This document shows positions 1 through 5,698 of a DNA stretch of 8,509 bases, piece after piece. The position numbers and the translations under genes are program-made. The DNA is taken from the NCBI GenBank assembly GCA_900549675.1, contig URPG01000078.1:1-8509 (forward strand), in the 5' to 3' direction. Position 1 is the first letter of the stretch, and each line of letters opens with the position of its first letter. The stretch is from an uncultured Oscillospiraceae bacterium (lineage in GTDB: Bacteria; Bacillota; Clostridia; Oscillospirales; Acutalibacteraceae). Under the pieces are notes generated by a model that had not been told where the DNA came from, searched no databases, and saw only the letters and a program-made list of their open reading frames with translations.

Positions 1-1
1 C

Positions 2-328
2 AGCCTGTATACAGACGAGAGCCATACGCCAAGGTTGATGGATGCCCCGGATTTCCCCGAATCCTATTATCCCACAGCTTCTAACATGGCGCTGGGGCTT
101 GAAGAAATTGAGATGCGGGATGACGTGAACTGGACTTATCTCAGCCCTTCCGCTGATTTTGACGCAAAGGGTGAGCGAACCGGAAAATACCGGTTTGGTG
201 CCGAAGTTGTCCTGTTCAATGCAAAGGGTGACAGCTATATCAGCTACGCAGATTATGCTATAGTAATGCTTGATGAAGCGGAACAGGGTAACCAGATAAA
301 GAAAAGATTTACTGTAGTTTCAGAGTAA
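2..328 (+). CDS. NAD(P)-binding oxidoreductase, C-terminal part (YwnB-like extended SDR family)
   Basis: The reading frame is open at the left edge, so only the last 108 or so residues are present and the true start lies outside the window. The visible protein begins SLYTDESHTPRLMDAPDFP and continues with a WTYLSPSADF stretch, a GERTGKYRFG stretch and an SYISYADYAIVMLDEAE stretch. These match the C-terminal half of NAD(P)H-binding Rossmann proteins of the YwnB / COG2910 type. In that family this half forms the substrate-side lobe, while the GxxGxxG nucleotide-binding motif lies N-terminal and is not visible here. These are predicted cytosolic flavin or NAD(P)H reductases of unproven substrate. 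The next gene begins 32 bases downstream on the same strand with its own ribosome-binding site, so the two are probably co-transcribed redox genes. A TTG at 35 is in frame but is not needed as a start. Confidence 0.85.
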   Translation, partial: SLYTDESHTPRLMDAPDFPESYYPTASNMALGLEEIEMRDDVNWTYLSPSADFDAKGERTGKYRFGAEVVLFNAKGDSYISYADYAIVMLDEAEQGNQIKKRFTVVSE

Positions 329-360
329 ACGTATAAAAATGAATATCAGGAGATTTTCAT

Positions 361-763
361 ATGATCGATTATTCAGTAATCTTAAAGCAGCAGCCAGTGG
401 GTATTTTTGCAACACAGGATGGCGACACTGTAAAACCCGTGTATTCCAGTATTTCGATTTTAATGGATCAGATAACAAGGTTTATTTTGCTACCAGCAAT
501 AAAAAGTCGGTATACGCTCAGATGCAGCGGAATGCCAATGTTTCCTTCTGCACCTATACCGAAAATTATGATCCCGTTTTATCCGTGAATGGCAAAGCGA
601 TATTTGTGAACGATCCGGCACTGAAAGAGCGTGCTTTTGAGGCAGACCCGTCTATGACATCTACCATACACCGAAAAACTCCGAATTTGAAGTGTTGTAT
701 CTTGTCATTGAAGAAGTAGAAGCATTCAGCTTTGAAACAGGACCAATCAAATTTAAGGTGTAA
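361..763 (+). pseudogene. Pyridoxamine 5'-phosphate oxidase-like flavin-binding protein, two frameshifts
   Basis: The start is the ATG at 361, with AGGAG at 348-352 eight bases upstream. The frame opens MIDYSVILKQQPVGIFATQ, then loses one base in the A run at 432-435. It continues in the next frame (TRVFQYFDFNGSDNKVYFAT, then NGKAIFVNDPALKERAF) and loses a second base next to 656, where one extra G would restore PSMDIYHTPKN. The last frame ends EAFSFETGPIKFKV and TAA at 761-763. With both bases restored the product is about 134 residues, the usual length for single-domain FMN-binding split-barrel proteins of this family. The order of segments (VGIFAT, FQYF, VYFATSNKK, VSFCTY, SVNGKAIF, FEVLYL) is what is expected. 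Members bind FMN or F420 and act as small cytosolic oxidoreductases; the substrate is unknown. Both lesions are single-base losses, so sequencing error is as plausible as a real pseudogene. Confidence 0.8.
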
Positions 764-793
764 TATCATTGATATTGGTTTTCACAAAAAATG

Positions 794-822
794 TTGACAC
801 TATAACTTGAATGTGATACAAT
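794..822 (+). promoter_or_regulatory. Sigma-A promoter for the ABC exporter leader
   Basis: A perfect -35 hexamer TTGACA (794-799) is separated by exactly 17 bases from TACAAT (817-822), preceded by TGTGA. Transcription should start near 829, giving a leader of about 137 nt before the ABC start codon at 966. No other promoter of similar quality is visible between the broken flavoprotein gene and the transporter. I see no clear palindromic operator over it, which fits constitutive initiation with control later, at the terminator. Confidence 0.75.
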
Positions 823-836
823 GCTCCATGTTCATC

Positions 837-872
837 GGAGGACTATCTGTGCTAATGAGAAGCAGCACGGAT
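837..872 (+). promoter_or_regulatory. Leader ribosome-binding site and hairpin (putative leader peptide start)
   Basis: GGAGG at 837-841 is followed after seven bases by GTG (849) and after thirteen by ATG (855), both in the frame of the downstream ABC gene. The same segment folds into a hairpin: 845-853 can pair with 864-872 (nine pairs, one of them G-T), with a ten-base loop holding the ATG. A translated leader here would begin VLMRSSTDSTPDKMTNF and would run across the terminator stem. This is what a ribosome-controlled attenuator needs. Whether the leader is really translated is inference. Confidence 0.5.
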
Positions 873-874
873 TC

Positions 875-925
875 AACGCCGGACAAGATGACTAACTTTG
901 TTAGTTTCTTGTCCGGCGTTTTTTT
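875..925 (+). terminator. Intrinsic terminator / attenuator in the leader of the ABC operon
   Basis: Bases 875-887 (AACGCCGGACAAG) are perfectly complementary to 908-920. Inside this 13-bp stem a second stem, 891-896 with 900-905, closes a three-base loop. A run of seven T (919-925) follows. This is a textbook Rho-independent terminator, but it lies between a strong promoter (794-822) and the ABC start codon (966), so it would stop most leader transcripts before the genes. That position makes it an attenuator rather than an operon-end terminator. No alternative antiterminator pairing was found by eye. Confidence 0.85.
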
Positions 926-965
926 GTTGCTCTTGAACAATTTAAAACAAAGGAAGGAAAACCAT

Positions 966-2702
966 ATGAAATTGATGTTTCGTTTTATTAAACCGCACTG
1001 GAAATTATGCGTGATTACCATGTTGATGCTGATTATAGATGTTACCGGTGGCTTGTACATACCGACACTGGCGGCTGAAATGATGAATCAGGGCGTTTCT
1101 GGCAGTTCTTTTGAGGTACTGCTCGATACGGGTGTGAAAATGGCGATTGGCTCCCTGGTTGCCGGATTGTGTGCTGTTATCGGCGGTTATGCATGTGCAA
1201 CACTTACCGCAAGAATTGGTAAGGACATGAGGGTTGCTCTGTATGAAAAATCGCTGAAGCTTTCCGTTTATGATTTCCGCCAATTCGGTACAGCCTCTAT
1301 TACAACACGTACCGTTTCAGACATTACCAATATTCAGACCGCCTTCATCAGCTTTATGCAGATGGTTGTGCCGGTTCCTGTTATTTGTGTGATTGCTCTG
1401 GTACTTTCATTCCGGTTGGACACCCAAATCGGTATCGTACTGCTGATTGCCGTGATCGTTATTTTGACATTGGCCTATTTCATTATCAAAAGCGCTTCTC
1501 CGCTGTTTAAAAGCCTGCAAAAGCTGCTGGATTCCATGAGTACTGTTTTACTGGAAAACATCACAGGCGTTCGTGTGATCCGGGCATTCAACAATGAAAG
1601 CAGAGAACAGGAAAGGCTAAATGTCTCCTTTGCAAACTATGCCAATACCTCTATTAAAGCAAACCGCAAGTTTGCAAACCTGGATGGCCTGTCGTTTTTC
1701 TGCATTAATTTTGTCATTATTACTGTGTTCTGGCTCAGTGGAGGGAGAATTGCCGCAGGACATTTTCAGATCGGAGATATTACTGCTGTCATCGAGTACG
1801 CCTATCTCGTTTTGTTCTTTATTATGATGGCACAAATGGTTATTTTAACGCTGCCGCATGCATTGGAGTGCTGCAGCCGTATACAGAAGGTTCTAGACTA
1901 TGCTCCGGAAATTTCAGATTCTGCTACACCATTGTCCCTTGACACCACGCACAGTCGGAGTGAAGTGCTCGTATTCCAAAATGTTTCTTTTCAATTCGCT
2001 GATGCGGAGGAAGCTACGTTAAGAAATTTGAGCTTTACATGCCGCCGCGGTGAAACAACAGCGATCATAGGCGGAACCGGCAGCGGAAAATCCACCATAG
2101 CTGCTATGATTCTGCGGTTTCATGACGTAACAGAGGGAGCAATTTTCCTCAACGACCGTGATATTCGCCAGATGAGCCAAGAGGATTTACGCAATCACTT
2201 AGTCTATGTGCAGCAGAAAGCGATGCTTTTTTCAGGAACTATTGCAGAAAACCTTAGTTACAGCAACGCCAATGCAACAGAGGAAGAACTGATGCACGCC
2301 GCCGATGTGGCGCAGATTGGTGATTTTATCCGTTCCCTGCCGGATGGGTTAAGCTCTTTTGTCGCTCAGGGAGGAACGAACTTTTCGGGTGGTCAAAGGC
2401 AGCGTCTTTCCATTGCACGCGCACTGGTGAAAAGGCCGGAGGTTTATCTCTTCGATGACAGCTTCTCCGCCTTGGACTTTAAAACCGATGCTGCTTTGCG
2501 TCAGGCTCTGACACCGGAAACAAAAGGCGCAGCCGTACTGATTATTGCACAGCGCGTCAGTTCCATTCGCCATACACAGCAGATCATTGTACTGGACGAA
2601 GGAAAAGTAGCCGGTATTGGAACCCATGACCAGCTGATGAAAAATTGCCCTGTTTACATTGAAATCTATGAATCTCAGACCAAGGAGGTGCAGGAAGCAT
2701 GA
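966..2702 (+). CDS. ABC exporter half-transporter, degenerate-site subunit (BmrC/TM287-like)
   Basis: The product is 578 residues: an N-terminal six-helix exporter transmembrane domain (about 10-310) fused to an ATP-binding domain (about 330-570). Visible motifs are Walker A GGTGSGKST (369-377), Q-loop VQQKAMLFSG, signature FSGGQRQRLS (from 473), and Walker B ending LFDDSFSALD with Asp497 and Asp498. The switch segment reads IIAQRVSSI with Gln529. The catalytic Glu after Walker B is Asp, and the switch His is Gln. This pairing is typical of the degenerate-site subunit in heterodimeric multidrug or lipid exporters. The start at 966 is chosen because AGGAAGG (951-957) lies eight bases upstream and the MKLMFRFIKPHWK start fits the family. 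The frame is also open upstream through the leader to 807. The stop overlaps the start of the partner gene (ATGA). The drug substrate cannot be inferred. Confidence 0.93.
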   Translation: MKLMFRFIKPHWKLCVITMLMLIIDVTGGLYIPTLAAEMMNQGVSGSSFEVLLDTGVKMAIGSLVAGLCAVIGGYACATLTARIGKDMRVALYEKSLKLSVYDFRQFGTASITTRTVSDITNIQTAFISFMQMVVPVPVICVIALVLSFRLDTQIGIVLLIAVIVILTLAYFIIKSASPLFKSLQKLLDSMSTVLLENITGVRVIRAFNNESREQERLNVSFANYANTSIKANRKFANLDGLSFFCINFVIITVFWLSGGRIAAGHFQIGDITAVIEYAYLVLFFIMMAQMVILTLPHALECCSRIQKVLDYAPEISDSATPLSLDTTHSRSEVLVFQNVSFQFADAEEATLRNLSFTCRRGETTAIIGGTGSGKSTIAAMILRFHDVTEGAIFLNDRDIRQMSQEDLRNHLVYVQQKAMLFSGTIAENLSYSNANATEEELMHAADVAQIGDFIRSLPDGLSSFVAQGGTNFSGGQRQRLSIARALVKRPEVYLFDDSFSALDFKTDAALRQALTPETKGAAVLIIAQRVSSIRHTQQIIVLDEGKVAGIGTHDQLMKNCPVYIEIYESQTKEVQEA

Positions 2703-4527
2703 ACAGAAACCAGAACAAAAACAAGCCTGAGGGCTTGTACCGTTCAGATAAAGTAACGTTGACGAAAGACACTGGAAGCACACTGCTTCGCCTTGCACGG
2801 AGGCTAAAGGGACAGTGTGTCCGCCTTTCCATTATTATGGCTTCCATCGTAATCTATACCGTTCTGGCTGTTTGGACACCGCTCTATAGCGCAAAGGTTG
2901 TTGATATGCTGTGGAGCAGTATTCAAACGGCCAAGGCACAGGGGGTTCCATTTGCCATCACTTGGAACAATATGGGGCCGCACTGACCCGCCTATCCCTT
3001 CAGTACGTGGGAATATGGCTTTTTTACTACCTGCAGTCCTACTTGATGGCTGTTGTTGCAGAAACCCTCATATTAACCCTCCGCAAACAAATCAGCCGCA
3101 AGCTGAATCATTTGCCGTTGTGGTTTTATGATCAAAACAAAGCGGGCGAAATTTTAAGCCGGGTAACCAGCGACCTGGATAAAGTATCCGAAACCCTGCA
3201 GACTGGTCTTTTAAAGCTGATTGTTGCCATTGGCACTGTAATTGGATCGCTGGTTGCCATGTTGTATTTCAGTGTTCCGTTGACCTGTATTTTCCTTGCA
3301 AGCGTTATTCTCAGCCTGCTAGTCACCAAGGCAGTAGCAAAGCAAAACCTGAAGTGCGCCTCACTCCGGCAGGAATCCATCGGTGAGCTTACGGGTATCG
3401 TGGAGGAGTATTATACCGGAAGAAACGTAATCAAAGCCTATAACCATGAAAAGGAGAGCTTGGAGCAGGTTGCTTTCTCCGCGGAAAAAAACCGTATTGT
3501 ATCTCAAAAAGCGGACTTCCTGACCCACTGCGTCAACCCTATCATCCGCTTGCTGACCCGACTATCTCATGTTGCCATCACTGTGATTGCAGGCAAGGCC
3601 ATAATCAATGGAACCATGTCCGTAGGTGTCGTGCAGGCATTCTTTCAATACGTGAATCAGACCGCCGAACCTTTGACAGAAGGCGCTTTTATGATCAATT
3701 CTCTCCAGTCTGCACTGGCGTCCGTCGAGCGTACCTTTGACTTTTTGGACAGTCCGGAGGAACGTCTGGACCCCGTGAATCCTGCAGTGCTGGAACACGC
3801 AAACGGATCGGTTGCTTTTACACATGTCAGCTTTGGCTACGAGGCAAACCAGTCATTAATGAAGGATATTAGCTTCGCTGCACAGCCGGGGCAAAAGATT
3901 GCTATTGTGGGGAGTACCGGTGCAGGCAAAACCACCCTTGTGAATCTGCTTATGCGGTTTTATGAGGTGAATGACGGTAAAATCGAGGTGGACGGTGTTG
4001 TTGCCGCCGAAATGACGCGCCGTGATCTGCGCCGGAACTTTGGCATGGTATTGCAGGATACCTGGCTGTTTGGCGGCACAATTGCGGAAAACATTGCTTA
4101 CGGCAAGCCGGAGGCGACCAGAGAAGAAATTGTTGCTGCAGCAAAAACGGCGAAGATTGATCACCTAATTCGTACCATGTCCAATGGGTATGACACGGTT
4201 CTCGACAATGATGCAGCCAATCTGTCGATTGGACAAAGGCAGCTTCTGACCATTGCCCGTGTGTTCTTATGTGATCCCCCCATCCTGATTTTGGATGAAG
4301 CTACCTCCAGCGTTGATACGCGGACAGAGATGGAGATTGGCAAGGCAATGAAGAAACTGATGCAGGGGCGTACCAGCTTTGTCATCGCACACCGGCTTTC
4401 CACGATTCGAGATGCGGATAACATCTTATATATGGAAAACGGCAACGTCATTGAGCAAGGAGATCATCACGAGCTGTTAAGGCAAGAGGGCGCGTATGCA
4501 AAGCTCTATTACAGCCAGTTTACTTAA
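2699..4527 (+). pseudogene. ABC exporter half-transporter, catalytic-site subunit (BmrD/TM288-like), one frameshift
   Basis: ATG at 2699 overlaps the preceding TGA, with AAGGAGG (2682-2688) ten bases upstream. The frame runs to WNNMGPH and stops at 2984-2986. Adding one G to the GGGG run at 2974-2977 joins it to the frame that continues AALTRLSLQYVGIWLFYYLQ to TAA at 4525-4527. The restored protein is about 609 residues, normal for this family. In restored numbering the motifs are Walker A GSTGAGKTT (405-413), signature LSIGQRQLL (from 509), Walker B ILILDEATSSVD with Asp533 and the catalytic Glu534, and switch His565 in IAHRLSTI. The ATP-binding Walker and switch residues are canonical while the signature is degenerate (LSIGQ), exactly complementary to the neighbouring subunit. 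Everything apart from the one base looks intact, so I favour a sequencing error or a very recent mutation over old decay. If real, the exporter would be dead. Confidence 0.9.
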
Positions 4528-4621
4528 ATCTAAGTGCAAGAATGTGATAAAAGTTGCACCTGTGTAGGCTCATTTATCCGTATGGAAAATTTCTTGCTTC
4601 AATAAAAAACAGCACATTTCA

Positions 4622-4712
4622 TTTTATATGAAGGGCAAACCAACCGAAAAGCGGGGGTGCAAAGCCACAGGGTTTAAAGCGTTCCCTAACGTTATGATAG
4701 CCTGGCGGCCAA
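4622..4712 (+). promoter_or_regulatory. Cyclic-di-GMP-I (GEMM-I) riboswitch aptamer
   Basis: The conserved GEMM-I blocks occur in order and at the right spacing: AGGGCAAACC (about 4632-4641), GAAA, GCAAAGCCACAGGG (4658-4671), then ATGATAGCCTGGCGGCC ending near 4710. These segments make up the ligand pocket and the P2/P3 junction of the class I c-di-GMP riboswitch. The P2 helix pairs less regularly than usual (CC...CCG against CGG...GG), so ligand docking may be weakened. A terminator-like stem follows at 4723-4744. In Clostridia such riboswitches usually control motility, adhesion or surface genes, but here the next thing downstream is an insertion sequence. Recognition is by memory of the consensus; an Infernal search with the GEMM (c-di-GMP-I) covariance model would settle it. 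Confidence 0.85.
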
Positions 4713-4722
4713 GAAGAACCGC

Positions 4723-4750
4723 AAGGGTCTGAGGGCAGACCCTTATATTA
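4723..4750 (+). terminator. Terminator-like stem, probable riboswitch expression platform
   Basis: Bases 4723-4731 (AAGGGTCTG) pair perfectly with 4736-4744 around an AGGG loop. The tail that follows, TATATTATTTG, is U-rich but interrupted, so termination may be inefficient. The spacing of about ten bases from the end of the c-di-GMP aptamer is right for an expression platform. No antiterminator pairing was worked out. Confidence 0.6.
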
Positions 4751-4771
4751 TTTGCTTAAGCGCAAAATAAC

Positions 4772-4788
4772 CACCGGCTGTGCCGGTG
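4772..4788. repeat. Probable left-end hairpin of the IS200-like element
   Basis: CACCGGC (4772-4778) and GCCGGTG (4782-4788) form a perfect seven-pair stem with a TGT loop. IS200/IS605 transposases recognise subterminal hairpins of this kind. Its assignment as the left end rests on position upstream of tnpA and on the similar hairpin at 5457-5481. Confidence 0.5.
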
Positions 4789-4812
4789 AGGATAAAAAAC
4801 TTTAGATACAAG

Positions 4813-4875
4813 AAAACCTCCTTTTGCTAAAATAAATGCAGGTTCGCCAACCGCAAAAAAGCAAAAGGAGGTTTT
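4813..4875 (+). repeat. 15-bp inverted repeat sequestering the tnpA ribosome-binding site
   Basis: AAAACCTCCTTTTGC (4813-4827) is perfectly complementary to 4861-4875, which contains the AAGGAGG Shine-Dalgarno sequence of tnpA. In the transcript this hairpin would bury the ribosome-binding site, a known way IS200 keeps transposase translation very low. The 33-base loop holds a small hairpin of its own (GGTT-CGCC-AACC, 4841-4852). Confidence 0.85.
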
Positions 4876-4880
4876 GTCGC

Positions 4881-5351
4881 ATGAACGACATACAAAGTTT
4901 ATCACATTACAAGTGGCGATGCCAATATCATATTGTGTTTGCCCCGAAATACCGTAGAAAAGAGATATATGGGAAGAACAAGGCGGACATAGGACAAATA
5001 TTATGCAAATTGTGCGAACAGAAGGGCGTAGAGATTATAGAGGCGGAAGCCTGTCCGGATCACATCCACATGTTGGTAAGTATTCCGCCAGGTCTAAGCA
5101 TAGCGCAGTTCATAGGGCATTTGAAAGGGAAGAGCAGCTTAATGATTTTCGACAGACATGCGAATTTGAAGTACAAATATGTAAATTAGCATTTTTGGCG
5201 TAGAGGATACTATGTGGATACGGTAGGACGTAATAAGAAAGCAATTGAGGAATACATCAAAAACCAATTGCAAGAGGATATTGCAGCAGATCAAATATCC
5301 CTCAAGGAGTACCTTGACCGGTTTACGGGTAGTAAGAATATCAAGGCATAA
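4881..5351 (+). pseudogene. tnpA: IS200-type HUH transposase TnpA, interrupted by an in-frame amber codon
   Basis: ATG at 4881 follows AAGGAGG by nine bases. The product opens MNDIQSLSHYKWRCQYHIVF, the standard IS200/IS605 TnpA start, and has the metal-binding HUH motif DHIHM (His61, His63). At codon 103 (5187-5189) a TAG stops the frame between KYVN and HFWRRGYY. The same frame then continues intact to TAA at 5349-5351, giving a normal family length of about 155 codons. By alignment with IS608 TnpA, where Tyr127 is the nucleophile and Gln131 a metal ligand, the equivalents here are Tyr125 and Gln129 in EEYIKNQ. Both lie after the stop, so the 102-residue product cannot cleave DNA. Homologues usually have Lys or Arg at the stop position, so one substitution explains it. 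Readthrough is possible but unsupported. Confidence 0.9.
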
Positions 5352-5353
5352 AA

Positions 5354-5378
5354 ACAGGCCGCTTTAGCGACGGCCTGT
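5354..5378 (+). terminator. Hairpin after tnpA, possible terminator
   Basis: ACAGGCCG (5354-5361) pairs with CGGCCTGT (5371-5378) over eight bases, starting three bases after the tnpA stop. There is no U-tract behind it, so it may be a weak terminator, an RNA-stabilising stem or part of the right end of the insertion sequence. Two smaller hairpins follow: GCCCC-TTGA-GGGGC (5410-5423) and GCCC-TTTTA-GGGC (5438-5450). Confidence 0.45.
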
Positions 5379-5456
5379 AAATGAAATACGGTTGGCGGAC
5401 TTATTCTTCGCCCCTTGAGGGGCTTTGCCTGTAATATGCCCTTTTAGGGCTTGTGC

Positions 5457-5481
5457 AAACCACGCGTTCAACGCGTGGTTT
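5457..5481. repeat. Probable right-end hairpin of the IS200-like element
   Basis: AAACCACGCGT (5457-5467) and ACGCGTGGTTT (5471-5481) form a perfect eleven-pair stem with a three-base loop. It is the last strong hairpin after tnpA and resembles the subterminal right-end hairpins bound by IS200/IS605 transposases. The exact element tip should lie within about 10-15 bases 3' of it. Confidence 0.55.
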
Positions 5482-5562
5482 TGATTTGGGTGCAAATTGC
5501 ACAAGCTGTCTTTGAAGTATGGACAAACATTGAATTTCAGGTGGACAAGTAGATGCAAAATT

Positions 5563-5641
5563 GAGATGCACCCATGTCCGTAAAATCACACGATTCCAAC
5601 GAAATGCTAAAGCAATTCGTTTACAAGCATAGGTGCATTTC
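5563..5641. repeat. Imperfect nested inverted repeat in the gap between IS200 and recombinase remnants
   Basis: GAGATGCACCCAT (5563-5575) is complementary at 11 of 13 positions to ATAGGTGCATTTC (5629-5641). Between them CGAAATGC and GCAATTCG form an inner imperfect stem near 5600-5620. No gene is supported on either strand in 5491-5655. The structure could be the outer end of the element that carried the recombinases, but there is no direct proof. Confidence 0.35.
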
Positions 5642-5655
5642 AGAAATAGACAAGC

Positions 5656-5685
5656 AAAAAGCCACCTACGACAAGGTGGCTTTTT
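5656..5685 (-). terminator. Bidirectional intrinsic terminator after the recombinase remnant
   Basis: AAAAAGCCACCT (5656-5667) pairs perfectly with 5674-5685 around an ACGACA loop, giving a U-tract in both directions. On the minus strand it lies fourteen bases after the TGA that ends the recombinase remnant, so it probably served that gene. It also insulates it from the IS200 side. Confidence 0.85.
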
Positions 5686-5698
5686 GTATCTGTTCACT

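Larger units (their letters stand above)
4768..5490 (+). mobile_element. IS200-like insertion sequence (IS200/IS605 superfamily, tnpA only)
   Basis: The element is inferred from a single HUH transposase gene (tnpA) with no tnpB, flanked by short hairpins and no terminal inverted repeats, as in IS200. The proposed left-end hairpin is CACCGGC-TGT-GCCGGTG (4772-4788). The proposed right-end hairpin is AAACCACGCGT-TCA-ACGCGTGGTTT (5457-5481). The span of about 720 bp is the usual IS200 size. Both borders are estimates: the tips and the short target sequence cannot be fixed without an empty-site comparison. The insertion separates the c-di-GMP riboswitch from whatever lay downstream. Confidence 0.75.

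Noticed and set aside
821..895. A 24-codon frame starting at ATG 821 and ending inside the terminator loop, as an alternative leader peptide
   Set aside because: Its ATG overlaps the -10 hexamer and lies before the expected transcription start, and it has no ribosome-binding site.
807..965. Upstream extension of the first ABC protein to 807 or 828
   Set aside because: The segment contains promoter and terminator signals, and the start at 966 has a better ribosome-binding site and matches the family N-terminus. Translation of the leader is discussed separately.
2349..2847. Long minus-strand frames opposite the ABC genes
   Set aside because: They are antisense shadows of well-conserved coding sequence with no motifs of their own.
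2911..2990. Independent start of the second ABC protein at ATG 2911
   Set aside because: The first 20 or so residues in that frame do not look like an exporter transmembrane segment, no ribosome-binding site precedes it, and a one-base shift joins it to the 2699 frame.
4534..4559. GTGCAA/TTGCAC hairpin as terminator of the ABC operon
   Set aside because: Only six pairs, a 14-base loop and no U-tract.
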